64,000 nt of DNA from Syntrophomonadaceae bacterium (GTDB lineage Bacteria; Bacillota; Syntrophomonadia; Syntrophomonadales; DTU052). The translations under genes were made by a program, and so were the position numbers. The DNA is taken from contig JAAYEQ010000012.1 in the NCBI GenBank assembly GCA_012728655.1, positions 1 through 64,000 of the forward strand, read 5' to 3'. Below, piece after piece: positions 1 to 9,266 of the stretch. Positions within the stretch are counted from its first letter, which is position 1. Every line of letters begins with the position of its first letter. The notes below the pieces were generated by a model. The model was not told where the DNA came from, ran no database searches, and saw only the letters and a list, made by a program, of their open reading frames with translations.

Positions 1-89
1 CTTGCGCATTAGCAACTACAATCACCGCCTATTGCTTGTTCTCCTCCTATTTTACCAGTTTAATGCCCCTTAAGGCCTGGATTTAGGCA

Positions 90-137
90 CATTTAAAAAA
101 TTAAAAGCCTGTTGACCACTGACTTTGTCAACAGGCT
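90..137 (-). terminator. Rho-independent terminator after clpC
   Basis: Read on the minus strand, an 11-bp perfect stem (arms 106-116 and 127-137, agcctgttgac / gtcaacaggct) is followed by a T-rich run (tttaattttttaaa, 92-105). It lies just downstream of the clpC stop codon and should end the ctsR operon transcript. Confidence 0.8.
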
Positions 138-165
138 GAGAAAAGGGCTTATCAGCCCTTTTCTC
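138..165 (-). other. Stem-loop containing the clpC stop codon
   Basis: A perfect 12-bp stem (gagaaaagggct / agcccttttctc) with a 4-base loop covers the last codons of clpC, and the TGA stop (152-154) falls at the loop. It directly precedes the terminator at 90-137, so the mRNA ends in two tandem hairpins. It has no U-tract of its own and may protect the 3' end or act with the next hairpin. Confidence 0.6.
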
Positions 166-2641
166 CTTTGCGGACAACCACCTGGTCGTCCTCCACATCG
201 ACCTTGACCACATCACCGGCTTTAATGTTGCCCAGCAGTATCTCCTCGGATATTTTATCCTCAATGAGCCTCTGAATGGCCCGCTTGAGCGGTCGGGCTC
301 CAAATACCGGGTCATATCCTTCTTTGATGATCTGGGCTTTGGCTGCATCGGTGAGCTCCAACTCCAGACCGTTTTCCCGGAGCCGGGCTTTGACCTGGTT
401 CACCAGCAGTTCAACAATCTGCCCCAGTTCCTCTTCGGTAAGGCTGTGGAATACTATGATCTCATCCAGGCGGTTGAGGAATTCCGGTCTGAATACGGTC
501 TTCATCCGCTCCATTATCTTTTCTTTCATCTTTTCGTAATCTATTGCCTTTTCTTCCCGGGCCTGGAATCCCAGAGTCTTATCTCTGCCGATTCCTTCGG
601 CTCCGACGTTTGAGGTCATGATGATTACGCTGTTACGGAAGTCTACGGTGCGTCCCTTGCCGTCCGTTAAACGACCGTCTTCCAGAACCTGCAGCAGGAT
701 GTTGAACACCTCCGGATGCGCTTTCTCAATCTCATCCAGCAGGATTACCGAATAAGGTCTTCTCCTTACTTTCTCGGTCAACTGCCCGCCTTCGTCATAG
801 CCCACATATCCTGGAGGAGCACCGATCATCCTGGCAACCGCGTGCTTCTCCATGTACTCCGACATGTCCAGCCTGATCAGGGCATCCTCCTGACCAAACA
901 AGGCCTCGGCCAGGGCTCTGGCCAGTTCCGTCTTTCCAACCCCGGTCGGCCCCAGGAAGATGAAGGAACCGATCGGACGTTTGGGGTCTTTCAGACCGGC
1001 GCGGGCACGGCGCACCGCTCTGGCCACTGCGGTTACAGCCTCATGCTGGCCTATGACCCGCTGGTGCAGAACCTCCTCCAGATTGGCTACGCGGGCCGAC
1101 TCACCCTCAGTCAGTTTGGTTACCGGAACTCCCGTCCAGGCGGAAACAATGGCCGCGATATGCTCATCGGTCACCACACCGCTCTCCAGATTGCGGCTCT
1201 CCACCCACTCTTTGCGCCTCTGTTCGGCCTGCGCTTTCAGGTTCTGTTCTTCATCACGAAGCCTGGCCGCGGTTTCATAATCCTGGGCATTGATAGCTTC
1301 CTGTTTTTCTTCCGTTATCTTCTGCAGCTTGGCCTCAATATCTTTCAAATCGTCGGGAAGCACATAGCCTTCCAGTCGCACCCGGGAAGAGGCCTCATCA
1401 ATCAGGTCAATCGCCTTGTCCGGTAGGAAGCGGTCTGTGATGTAACGGCTTGACAACCTGGCCGCCGCCTCCAGGGCTTCATCGGTTATTTTGACTCCGT
1501 GGTGAGCCTCGTACCGGTCTCTCAAGCCGTGGAGGATGGCGATGGTCTCCTCTACCGTTGGTTCCTCCACGTAAATGGGTTGAAACCTTCTTTCCAGGGC
1601 TGCGTCCTTCTCAATATGCTTGCGGTACTCATCAATGGTAGTGGCTCCCACACACTGGAATTCACCGCGAGCCAGAGACGGTTTCAGTATATTGGAGGCG
1701 TCAATAGCCCCCTCGGCGGCACCGGCGCCGACAATGGTGTGAAGTTCATCGATAAACACAATCACATCACCGGCGTTTCTAATCTCATTCACCACCTTGG
1801 TCAGGCGATCCTCAAACTCTCCGCGGTATTTGGTACCGGCGACCATTGACGACAGGTCCAGGACCAGCACCTTTTTGTCGGCCAGGATTTCAGGAACCCT
1901 GTTTTCCACAATCCTCTGGGCCAGCCCTTCCACGATCGCGGTTTTTCCTACCCCGGGATCACCGATGAGAACCGGATTGTTTTTGGTCCTGCGGGATAGA
2001 ACCTGGATAACCCTTTCGATTTCTTTCTCCCGTCCGATAACCGGATCCAGTTTGTTGTCCCGGGCCATCTGGGTCAGATCCCGGCTAAAGCTGTCCAACA
2101 CCGGGGTCTTGGTCTTACTCCGCGGTTTCTTCGTATAACCCGGCGGAGTGAAAGGCATGCCTTTGGCATCGGGCATTCCGGTTTCATTAACGGGTTCTCC
2201 TCCCAAAAGGATGGTCAGTTGTTCACGAACGGATTCCGCCCGTATACCCATGTTCTTCAGGACCTGGGCGGCGATGCCGTCATCCTCGCGCAGCAGGGCC
2301 AGCAGGATGTGCTCGGTTCCCACATAATTGACCCCGCGAAGTTGAGACTCTTCAAATGCCAAGTTCAGCACCCTCTTGGCACGCGGTGTCAGGGGAAGCT
2401 CGCGCATGGGACCTTCCTGCCAACCTACGGCCTGCCCGCCGATAACCTTGGCCACTTCTTCCCTGATCTTCCCCAGATCGGCTCCCAGATTAATGAGTGC
2501 CCGAGCGGCTACTCCTTCTCCTTCTCTAATTAATCCCAACAGAAGATGTTCGGTTCCTACCGCCGGATGGTTCAGCTCCCTGGCTTCCTCCTGGGCGTGC
2601 AGGATTGCTCGCTGTGCTCTTTGGGTAAATCTTCTGATCAT
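152..2641 (-). CDS. clpC: ClpC, AAA+ unfoldase of the ClpCP protease
   Basis: ATP-driven unfoldase that feeds proteins to ClpP; in Gram-positives it degrades arginine-phosphorylated and McsB/MecA-delivered substrates. The 829 residues show two N-terminal Clp repeats (about 1-150), AAA1 with Walker A GDPGVGKT (227-234) and Walker B VIVFIDE (293-299), a linker with a UVR-like coiled segment (about 443-478), and AAA2 with Walker A GPTGVGKT (564-571). An LGF tripeptide near 690 matches the ClpP-docking loop. The length is normal for ClpC. It is the last gene of ctsR-mcsA-mcsB-clpC, 3 bases after mcsB, and is expected to be repressed by CtsR. ClpB is excluded by the UVR-type linker and the McsA/McsB neighbours. 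Confidence 0.97.
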   Translation of the reverse strand: MIRRFTQRAQRAILHAQEEARELNHPAVGTEHLLLGLIREGEGVAARALINLGADLGKIREEVAKVIGGQAVGWQEGPMRELPLTPRAKRVLNLAFEESQLRGVNYVGTEHILLALLREDDGIAAQVLKNMGIRAESVREQLTILLGGEPVNETGMPDAKGMPFTPPGYTKKPRSKTKTPVLDSFSRDLTQMARDNKLDPVIGREKEIERVIQVLSRRTKNNPVLIGDPGVGKTAIVEGLAQRIVENRVPEILADKKVLVLDLSSMVAGTKYRGEFEDRLTKVVNEIRNAGDVIVFIDELHTIVGAGAAEGAIDASNILKPSLARGEFQCVGATTIDEYRKHIEKDAALERRFQPIYVEEPTVEETIAILHGLRDRYEAHHGVKITDEALEAAARLSSRYITDRFLPDKAIDLIDEASSRVRLEGYVLPDDLKDIEAKLQKITEEKQEAINAQDYETAARLRDEEQNLKAQAEQRRKEWVESRNLESGVVTDEHIAAIVSAWTGVPVTKLTEGESARVANLEEVLHQRVIGQHEAVTAVARAVRRARAGLKDPKRPIGSFIFLGPTGVGKTELARALAEALFGQEDALIRLDMSEYMEKHAVARMIGAPPGYVGYDEGGQLTEKVRRRPYSVILLDEIEKAHPEVFNILLQVLEDGRLTDGKGRTVDFRNSVIIMTSNVGAEGIGRDKTLGFQAREEKAIDYEKMKEKIMERMKTVFRPEFLNRLDEIIVFHSLTEEELGQIVELLVNQVKARLRENGLELELTDAAKAQIIKEGYDPVFGARPLKRAIQRLIEDKISEEILLGNIKAGDVVKVDVEDDQVVVRKGEKG

Positions 2642-2644
2642 GTG

Positions 2645-3706
2645 TTATCCCTCCTTCACTTTGCTCAGAATTTTTTTGATTACTTGGGCCCTGAAAACAT
2701 CTCGCTCCCAGGTATCCATTTTTCTCCCGCCGGCCGCCTGCAAATGCGCCGGCATGATGGCAACCATCAACTCATTCATTATGCGACGGGGGATAGGCGG
2801 GAGTATTTTCAAGTCCACTCCCAACGCCACGTCGGACAACAATGCCAGGACCTCATTGGAGGTTATAACCCGGGCATGGGTAAGCAGTCCGTACGAGCGC
2901 CAGACCTTGTCCTCCAGTTGATGTTTCATCTCCTCCTGCAGCCTTTTCCGGGTATTCCTCTCCTGGTCCAGGACATGCAGGGTAACTGTCCACAGATTAT
3001 TGATAATATCCTCCTCAGTCTGCCCCAGGGTTATCTGATTGGACACCTGGTAAAAATTTCCCAGGGCTTCCGTACCCTCTCCATACAAACCACGAACTGT
3101 CAACCCCAGTTGGGCGATGTTGTTGAATACGGTACCCTTTTGATTGGTCATGGTCAGTGCCGGCAGATGGAGCATCACCGAGGCTCTCATCCCGGTCCCC
3201 ACATTGGTGGGACATGAGGTCAGGTATCCCCACTGCTCATCAAAGGCGTACTCCAGGTTCTTTTCCAGCAAATCATCGACGTCATCTGCATAACGGTACG
3301 CCTGATTGAGCTGCAGGCCTGGAAGCAGACACTGGATCCTCAAATGGTCCTCTTCATTTGCCATTATGACTATTGAACCGGTTTTGTTTACTATGATGCC
3401 TCGATACGGGGATGCGGTCTCGCTGTGTTCCGGGCTGATCAGATGTTTTTCCAAGAGCATCTGGCGTTCCAAATCCGACAGCCGGTTCATCGAGGTCATT
3501 TCCAGATCCGGTATGTTTTTTATTCCCTCGCGAATCGTATCCCACACCTTTTCCGCCGTCTTCTGATCCCCCATAAGATGCGGGAAAGGAAGCCCGGTCA
3601 GGTTGCGGGCCAATCTGATTCGGCTGGTTATCACAATGTCCGATTCCGGCCCCTCAGCCGACATCCAGTCAACGGTAGGGCTCTTAACCAGATCATGCAA
3701 CGACAT
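2645..3706 (-). CDS. mcsB: McsB, protein arginine kinase
   Basis: Phosphorylates arginine side chains on proteins (including CtsR), marking them for ClpCP. The 353 residues belong to the ATP:guanido phosphotransferase family: the nucleotide-binding SRIRLARN motif is near residue 28, the acidic NEED segment near 117, and the active-site cysteine lies in CPTNVGTG near 166. RDVFRA (335-340) matches the phosphoarginine-binding allosteric motif of bacterial McsB, which is absent from creatine and arginine kinases. It lies 6 bases after mcsA and 3 bases before clpC. Its activity normally needs McsA. A YwlE-type phosphatase that could reverse the mark is encoded at 24704-25171. Confidence 0.96.
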   Translation of the reverse strand: MSLHDLVKSPTVDWMSAEGPESDIVITSRIRLARNLTGLPFPHLMGDQKTAEKVWDTIREGIKNIPDLEMTSMNRLSDLERQMLLEKHLISPEHSETASPYRGIIVNKTGSIVIMANEEDHLRIQCLLPGLQLNQAYRYADDVDDLLEKNLEYAFDEQWGYLTSCPTNVGTGMRASVMLHLPALTMTNQKGTVFNNIAQLGLTVRGLYGEGTEALGNFYQVSNQITLGQTEEDIINNLWTVTLHVLDQERNTRKRLQEEMKHQLEDKVWRSYGLLTHARVITSNEVLALLSDVALGVDLKILPPIPRRIMNELMVAIMPAHLQAAGGRKMDTWERDVFRAQVIKKILSKVKEG

Positions 3707-3712
3707 GTATAA

Positions 3713-4231
3713 TCACCTCGCTTCCTTGCTTTTCTCCAGTTCCTTTATCCTGTCTCTTAATTCGGCTGCTTTTTCGTACTGTTCATTGGCCACCGCCGCC
3801 TGCAGTTCTGACTTTAGCTGTTCAATCTGTCTTTGCAGTTTAACCTTGCCGGCTCCTTTTTTCGGCAGTTTGCCGGTATGAACAGTATTGCCGTGGATTC
3901 GCCGCAGGGTCGGTTCCAAATGTTCCTTGAATACCTCATAACACGTGCTGCATCCCAAACGGCCATGCTGCCCGATGGTTATCAAGCTAACGCCACAGTT
4001 GGGACAGGTCTTGCCGGTTGCTATCGACGGTTGAACCTGCCCCATGCCCAAAGGTCCGAATCCGAAGAAACTTCCCAGCAGTTTGGGCAAGGATGCGCCT
4101 CCCAGATTAAACAGACCGACTCCCTTTTTGGCGGCACACTCAGAGCAGAGGCTCAGGTGCACCTGATTGCCGTTATACATCTGAGTAACGCTTACCGTTG
4201 CCGGCCTGGTTTTGCACTCATCACAATACAT
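3713..4231 (-). CDS. mcsA: McsA, zinc-binding activator of McsB
   Basis: Adaptor that activates the McsB arginine kinase and helps control CtsR. The 172 residues contain four CxxC pairs (C3/C6, C29/C32, C76/C79, C94/C97), expected to form two zinc sites, followed by a C-terminal UVR coiled-coil (about 132-167, with YEKAAELRDRIKELE). The start overlaps the 3' end of ctsR by 11 bases, which implies translational coupling. Length, motifs and position in the operon all fit the family. Confidence 0.95.
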   Translation of the reverse strand: MYCDECKTRPATVSVTQMYNGNQVHLSLCSECAAKKGVGLFNLGGASLPKLLGSFFGFGPLGMGQVQPSIATGKTCPNCGVSLITIGQHGRLGCSTCYEVFKEHLEPTLRRIHGNTVHTGKLPKKGAGKVKLQRQIEQLKSELQAAVANEQYEKAAELRDRIKELEKSKEAR

Positions 4232-4676
4232 TCCGTTCTCCCTCCGTTTCTTTTATTGATTTCATCACCTTGTTTATAATCTTGAACCTGATATAATCGC
4301 TCTCACCGCCTGCCGGGTCCAGGACCTCGCGTCCCAGAATCTCCCGCAGCAGGTATGCTTCCCGCTCAGTCAGGAAGCCTTTGTCCCTGAGGTCCTGCAA
4401 TATGTTCTCGGCTTGGGCCTCGCTGATCCCGGTTTTGCCGGGGTTTTCATTAATGGGAAACTTGCGTATCTTTATGAAACCGCGTCCACCGCGTTTACTC
4501 TCGGTTATAAATCCCTCGCTGGCAGTAAACCTGGTGGACAAAACATAAGTAATCTGTGAAGGAGCACACTGGAAGGTCTCCGCCAGTTCAATCCGTTGAA
4601 TCTCCACCTCTTCATTTTCACTGCGTTCAATCAAGACCTTGAGATATTTTTCAATCCTATCCGATAGGCTGCGCAT
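4221..4676 (-). CDS. ctsR: CtsR, class III heat-shock repressor
   Basis: Dimeric winged-helix repressor of clp genes; heat inactivates DNA binding through a glycine-rich wing, and McsB phosphorylates it or its partners. The 151 residues show the N-terminal helix-turn-helix (about 27-50) and a wing with KRGGRGFIKI (about 61-70), whose arginines correspond to the DNA-contacting and McsB-modified ones. The C-terminal half is the dimerisation/ClpC-interaction domain. It is the first gene of the operon. The ATG is preceded by AAAGGAG, and a perfect CtsR operator lies just upstream, so the operon should be autoregulated. Confidence 0.96.
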   Translation of the reverse strand: MRSLSDRIEKYLKVLIERSENEEVEIQRIELAETFQCAPSQITYVLSTRFTASEGFITESKRGGRGFIKIRKFPINENPGKTGISEAQAENILQDLRDKGFLTEREAYLLREILGREVLDPAGGESDYIRFKIINKVMKSIKETEGERNVL

Positions 4677-4687
4677 ATCAGCTCTCC

Positions 4688-4704
4688 TTTGACTTTCTTT
4701 GACC
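4688..4704 (-). promoter_or_regulatory. CtsR operator
   Basis: On the minus strand the sequence is GGTCAAAGAAAGTCAAA, a perfect match to the known CtsR heptad direct repeat RGTCAAA-NAN-RGTCAAA. It lies 12-28 bases before the ctsR ATG and abuts the ribosome-binding site, so bound CtsR would block the start of the transcript. Confidence 0.93.
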
Positions 4705-4717
4705 TTTAGTTAATACT

Positions 4718-4747
4718 ATTTTATGAACTGAGAGGACGAGATACCAA
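4718..4747 (-). promoter_or_regulatory. Candidate sigma-A promoter of the ctsR operon
   Basis: Minus strand: -35 TTGGTA (4742-4747), 18-base spacer, -10 TAAAAT (4718-4723). Transcription would begin a few bases before the CtsR operator. The rest of the 283-base gap between ctsR and the next gene (to 4959) is AT-rich, and I see no gene or clear terminator in it. Confidence 0.45.
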
Positions 4748-4959
4748 ATCTTGTTTGTGCCCAATATTTTACGAATTGGAAGGTTTATATTGACTATTAT
4801 TAACTTTTCTTCTGCTCGCTATTAAATACTTTTATTTTCAAACTGCTGAAATCTTTGCGGGTGATATCTGTGAGCCTAAGACGAAGTTGCAAAGGTGATG
4901 CCTGTTATGAAGGGATTATTATGAAACGTGTTGCAGATGTGCTATCAATACCTTCCAGT

Positions 4960-7113
4960 TCATTCGGACTCTTCCCAATACAAGTCCACCCGGTCGCCGG
5001 ACTTTATCGGGGTTGTAAAACCGGCTTCCACTCCGTTGACTTTAATCACCAGATTTCCGGACGGTTTGGGAGTTACCGTTATCTGCGTCAGCAGATCACT
5101 GACGACGGGAGACAATACCTGGGGCACGACCTTGAGCACCGCTTCATCTTCCAGCGTGTCATCCAGTGTCGCGCTTTTCCCGTTCATCTGCAGCATGACT
5201 CCTCCTCGATGCAGGACCACCGGCTCGTTGTTTACGATCAGTTCCACTACAGTCTGCTCTTCTTCAACTGCCAGTACCTGACGTAACGCCGGTGCCGCCT
5301 GGATCGAGAAATCCACATGAGCGCCGAACTCGGCCAGGGATTCGAGGTTGGCCTCATTTCCGTCAATCCTAACCCGACAGGGGTTCCATTCCCGGGTAAC
5401 TTCGCGGTCATTGACATAGAAGTGATAAGTCCTGGGATAAAGTTTATCCTCATCGACCCCGGCTTTAATCAACAATTCACGTACGGGTCGGCCGCTGATT
5501 ATTTGCACCTTGGCCCGGTCCGGAACGGTGTCATCCCATCCCGCCAGGCGGCCATTAACATAAACCTCCGGTTGGACGGTTATGGGTTCACCGTTTACGA
5601 ATATCGTCCCCGGGGCATCTTCCAACAGATCCTTTACCAGGACCCGAGCATCCTCACCGTCCTGCCCGGGAACAAACTCAACACTGTCTCCGTTCTGCAG
5701 CGGAGTATCAACGCTCGCCAACGCCCCGTTAACCCTGATGACAGCGGGTGACCCCAGACTTCCTTTGAAATGCCTGAGGGCACCGTTGACCTCGACGGTT
5801 TTTCCCATACCGGGACGTCCATACAGGTGGGTGAGATTGAAGCCTGAAGCCAAGAGGGCCGTGGATACGGTGACTTCCTGCAAACCCCATAGGGGAATCT
5901 CATGGTTGTTGACCCTGACTTTAACCAGCGGCAGGGGTCGGGACGCCATAGCGTTAATCCCTATCCCCAGCGGGGTTACCGCCTGGGGACCGGTTAATTC
6001 GGGATGCTCTCCTATTATCCCTTCCAGGGTTTCCCGGGTGCGAATACCCACTCGGTTGGCGGGCAACTCCAAAGCAGCGGCCAGTTCCTGCAGCAGACCC
6101 GGGGTCAGACTGCCTCCTCCCACACATATTACCGCGTCGGGCGGTTTCCCGTTGGCGGTCAGTATCTCCCGGGCGACACTGGCCGCCAGCTCTTTTATTG
6201 TAGGCTTGATGCGCTCAATAATGGCTGACGCCGGCTCTGTTATCGGGTTTTCTAAAACATCAGTAAAGGTCAAGATTTCCTTTTCACGCAGTTGCCGTTT
6301 TACTCTCTCCGCGGTATTAAAATCCAGCAGGTACTCCTCGGCCAAACGCTCGGTGATCTCATCTCCACCCAGCGGGACCATAGCGTAGGCCAATATTCTC
6401 TCCTTCTGAACCACGGCAATATCGGAAGTTCCGGCCCCAATATCCACCAGGGCCAGGTTCAGCAGGCGCATTTGCGGGGGAATGGCTACCGTCAGCGCCG
6501 CGATGGGCTCCAGGGTCAGGCTTTCGACCTCCATGCCGGCCATTCTCAGGGCGGATATCAGGCCGTCCACTACCACCCGGGGAAGAAAGGTTGCAATTAC
6601 CTCGACTCCAATCTTGCTGCCGGTTTGACCGACCAGATTTTGTATGACCTCGTCGTCCAGGGTGTAATTAATCACACTGTATCCGATACAGAAATGATCC
6701 TTTAAACTCTTGTCCTCCCCGGCAATTTTCTTCTGGGCTTTTTGCACCGCCTCCAGTTCAAGGGCTTTTGTTTCCTCCCAGGTAATCTCAAACATCTGCG
6801 GTCGGGAGGCGCTGGCCGTTGCAGTGGCAGTCTTCAGAGCCCTGCCGGCGGCAGCAACCGCAGCCTTTTTCAGCTTCAACCCGGTGGCTTTCTGAAGGCG
6901 GCTCCTTATGACGGCAATCTCAGCCGCTACCGCTTCCACATCATGGATCTGACCGTCGTACATGGATCTCGCTTCGTGCTCCAGGTACTCCACCGCCCGG
7001 ATAACCGTTTGATCCGTTTTTTCCAGCAGAACACCTACGATCGAGCGGGTTCCAATGTCCAGGGCCAGGACCCGTCGCGGTTTTTTGGTTTTGTTCACCT
7101 TCTGCTTGGCCAT
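4960..7113 (-). CDS. FtsA/actin-like ATPase with C-terminal VNG-type repeats
   Basis: The first ~390 of 717 residues form an FtsA/PilM-type actin fold: phosphate-1 loop LALDIGTRS (16-24), an SHS2-like insertion, phosphate-2 ALVDIGAGTSD (221-231) and the adenosine motif ICVGGGS (329-335). The last ~320 residues are unlike FtsA: a series of short beta-rich segments each beginning with hydrophobic-VN(G/N/D) (near 401, 443, 461, 506, 519, 567, 628, 691), several followed by an L..GD.V turn as in beta-grasp domains. The FtsA membrane-targeting tail is not evident. It follows csaB and tagA, which suggests an envelope role. Homologues in Clostridia are usually annotated as cell division protein FtsA; its true role is unknown. 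The ATG has GAGGT about 10 bases upstream. Confidence 0.8.
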   Translation of the reverse strand: MAKQKVNKTKKPRRVLALDIGTRSIVGVLLEKTDQTVIRAVEYLEHEARSMYDGQIHDVEAVAAEIAVIRSRLQKATGLKLKKAAVAAAGRALKTATATASASRPQMFEITWEETKALELEAVQKAQKKIAGEDKSLKDHFCIGYSVINYTLDDEVIQNLVGQTGSKIGVEVIATFLPRVVVDGLISALRMAGMEVESLTLEPIAALTVAIPPQMRLLNLALVDIGAGTSDIAVVQKERILAYAMVPLGGDEITERLAEEYLLDFNTAERVKRQLREKEILTFTDVLENPITEPASAIIERIKPTIKELAASVAREILTANGKPPDAVICVGGGSLTPGLLQELAAALELPANRVGIRTRETLEGIIGEHPELTGPQAVTPLGIGINAMASRPLPLVKVRVNNHEIPLWGLQEVTVSTALLASGFNLTHLYGRPGMGKTVEVNGALRHFKGSLGSPAVIRVNGALASVDTPLQNGDSVEFVPGQDGEDARVLVKDLLEDAPGTIFVNGEPITVQPEVYVNGRLAGWDDTVPDRAKVQIISGRPVRELLIKAGVDEDKLYPRTYHFYVNDREVTREWNPCRVRIDGNEANLESLAEFGAHVDFSIQAAPALRQVLAVEEEQTVVELIVNNEPVVLHRGGVMLQMNGKSATLDDTLEDEAVLKVVPQVLSPVVSDLLTQITVTPKPSGNLVIKVNGVEAGFTTPIKSGDRVDLYWEESE

Positions 7114-7241
7114 CAGATTATTACCTCAAATGCATCGATAAAACCTTTTTCGTTAATAGTTGCCAGTTTTCCTGCTAACACGCGCATCGAGATAAGGGGC
7201 AGGTATTCCATGAGATGGCCAAACAAATAACCGAGAGACCC

Positions 7242-8342
7242 TCATATGACCGGCAATTCGCCTTTTAAGACCCTCAGGGCCAGGATGGCGTTTTGGTCGG
7301 CTTTCTCTTTAAGGCTTGCCGCTTGTTTGCGGATGAAGGACGATTCACGTTCAGGGTCGGAAACGGCCTGCTCCACTTTCCCCGCCGCGAGCTCGAGGTT
7401 AAAGTCGTCGCCGCCAAAAAGAGGACTTTTATTGAACTGTCTTAAGAATGTCTCGACCTTGGGATCATAGGATATGCCCTCAAAGGGAGTTCCAACACAG
7501 GCGGCAAAGATCAGTGAATGCAGTCTCATTCCGATTATCAGTCTGAGGTGTGAGATAATTCCCATCAGCCCGGTTGACGAAAACTGGGATTCGGCGATGG
7601 TGGCCGGAGATTTCATCAGGGTTTTTATGCGGCGAGAATACTCCAGGTCCACCGGGTGCTGGAGGGGTATGAACAGCAGGGGATGTCCCAACTCCGCCAC
7701 CCGATCCAGCAGCCCCGCGATCTGCAGGTCACTGAAGGTATCCCATGGACGCAGGGAGATCCCGATTATACCTTGTTCCTTTCGCAGCCCCAGTTGAGCC
7801 AGATAAGACTCGGCTTTGCGGATTTCTTCTTCCGTCGGCCGCAGGGAGAATACGGGATCGGCGGTAATGTGCACCGGAGGCCGATTAACCCCCATGGATT
7901 TAAGTAACCGTGCAGAGTCATGATCCCGCAGTGTAATCAGTTCCACCCGGTTGGCAACCAGCTTAATCAGATACCGGCTCAGTTTCCTGTTTACCGGGCC
8001 TATCCCCTGGGCGTAAAAAACCACCCGGGTCCCCAGCAGCTTGGCCAGGACCACGATTCCCAAATAGTAAGGTATGGAGAGCGGCCCGGTTACGTCCTGC
8101 AGCAGGCTGCCCCCGCCGCTGATCAAAAGGTCCGCCCGGGAAAGTTCTCTAACCAAGACCAGGGGATTGATCCGGCTGACCGCCCGAACTCCGTGGACCG
8201 TAGCCGTCCGCTCCGGATTCCCCGACAAAACCGTGATTTCGAATGTCTCATCCAATGCTCTCAGTGAGTTACTGATGGCGGTAAGCAGGGCTTCATCACC
8301 TGCATTATCAAAACCGTAGTAACCCGATAACACTACCCGCAT
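7242..8342 (-). CDS. csaB: CsaB, polysaccharide pyruvyl transferase
   Basis: Adds ketal-linked pyruvate to the secondary cell-wall polymer, the modification that SLH domains bind. The 366 residues carry the family start GYYGFDNAGDEALL (7-20), the glycine-rich LLISGGGSLLQD segment near 91-102 and a C-terminal IGMRLHSLIFA motif typical of the pyruvyl-transferase superfamily. It lies 14 bases after the TagA-type glycosyltransferase gene, so the pair is probably co-transcribed. Two SLH proteins encoded at 47.9-51.9 kb supply the expected ligands. Confidence 0.92.
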   Translation of the reverse strand: MRVVLSGYYGFDNAGDEALLTAISNSLRALDETFEITVLSGNPERTATVHGVRAVSRINPLVLVRELSRADLLISGGGSLLQDVTGPLSIPYYLGIVVLAKLLGTRVVFYAQGIGPVNRKLSRYLIKLVANRVELITLRDHDSARLLKSMGVNRPPVHITADPVFSLRPTEEEIRKAESYLAQLGLRKEQGIIGISLRPWDTFSDLQIAGLLDRVAELGHPLLFIPLQHPVDLEYSRRIKTLMKSPATIAESQFSSTGLMGIISHLRLIIGMRLHSLIFAACVGTPFEGISYDPKVETFLRQFNKSPLFGGDDFNLELAAGKVEQAVSDPERESSFIRKQAASLKEKADQNAILALRVLKGELPVI

Positions 8343-8356
8343 TTAGACTCCTTATC

Positions 8357-9136
8357 CTAACGATACGATTTTTGCCGCGGCGGTCGGGAACGCTTGCCTG
8401 CCGGCCGTATTTTCGTTAATACCAGCCAGGCGAATTTGGGCAGGGCCATCTGCCTTTTTATGCGGCTTGGTTCGTTAACCAGGCGATACAGCCATTCCAG
8501 TCCCAGACGACGCCACACCCTCGGTGCCCGTTTGGCTTTGCCTGCCAGCACATCCAGGGTTCCCCCGACTCCTATGCAGACCGGCACCCCCAGGGCTTGC
8601 AAATGATTGGCAATCCAGATATCCTGACGCGGGGCTCCCAACCCCACCAGCAGCACATCAGGCCGGGCGGCCCTCACCTGTTCTATTATGCGGGGAGACT
8701 CCTGGTCGTGGAAATACCCGTGATGTACGCCGACCACTGTCAGAGGTTTATCGGATGCGGCCAGTTTGCGCGCTGCCTGCTCGGCAATCCCCGGTTCGCC
8801 TCCCAGGAGAAATATTCTCCAGTTCTTTTCCCGGGCCATATCCAGGATCCGCAAAGTCAGCCCGATGCCGGTCACCCTCCCGGCAATCTGCCACCCGGCG
8901 CGTCGCAGAGCCCAGACCACACCGATTCCGTCCGGCGTTACCAGGCGGGCTTTTGAATACAGGTCGATCAGCCGCCGGTCATGTTGAGCCCGGTATACCA
9001 TTTCTGCGTTCAGTGTTATTATCTGGGACGGTTCCCGGCTTCCAACGGCGTCCTGAACCACCTGCAGGGCTCCCGCCATATCAATTACATCCAGGCGACA
9101 TCCCAGTATCTCCGCCCGCTCATAAACCAAGGACAT
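8357..9136 (-). CDS. tagA: WecG/TagA/CpsF family glycosyltransferase
   Basis: Transfers a sugar such as N-acetylmannosamine to a lipid-linked acceptor in wall-polymer synthesis. Family signatures include VTPDGIGVVWALR, the FLLGGEPGIAEQAA motif, GLGAPRQDIWI and a GVGGTLDVLAG segment followed by RAPRVWRRLGLEWLYRL. The frame is open 141 bases further upstream, but homologues start near MSLVYERAEILG, so I place the start at 9136. That ATG is only 2 bases from GGGAGG; the TTG two codons later has better spacing (8 bases) and may be the true start. The product is about 258 residues, the usual size. It is followed by csaB, which points to secondary cell-wall polymer synthesis. Confidence 0.88.
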   Translation of the reverse strand: MSLVYERAEILGCRLDVIDMAGALQVVQDAVGSREPSQIITLNAEMVYRAQHDRRLIDLYSKARLVTPDGIGVVWALRRAGWQIAGRVTGIGLTLRILDMAREKNWRIFLLGGEPGIAEQAARKLAASDKPLTVVGVHHGYFHDQESPRIIEQVRAARPDVLLVGLGAPRQDIWIANHLQALGVPVCIGVGGTLDVLAGKAKRAPRVWRRLGLEWLYRLVNEPSRIKRQMALPKFAWLVLTKIRPAGKRSRPPRQKSYR

Positions 9137-9189
9137 ATCCTCCCGCCTAATTACAACTAAAATCTTAATACTTATCGCCAAGGCATGCA

Positions 9190-9234
9190 ATTGCAAAAAC
9201 AAAAGCGAAAGGGGCGCCAAACATACAACGCCCC
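9190..9234 (-). terminator. Rho-independent terminator after the flagellar rod gene
   Basis: Minus strand: stem ggggcg / cgcccc (arms 9229-9234 and 9211-9216), followed by tttcgcttttgtttttgc. It separates the flagellar gene from tagA and makes the flagellar gene a single-gene unit. Confidence 0.78.
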
Positions 9235-9266
9235 TGGGCCCTTTATTCCACTTGGTTATTGACTGT

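Noticed and set aside
1..25. Possible start of the next minus-strand gene (GTG at 23-25 after AGGAGGAG)
   Set aside because: Only eight codons are visible before the edge and the spacing to the ribosome site is poor; it could be the expected gene after clpC, but this cannot be supported.
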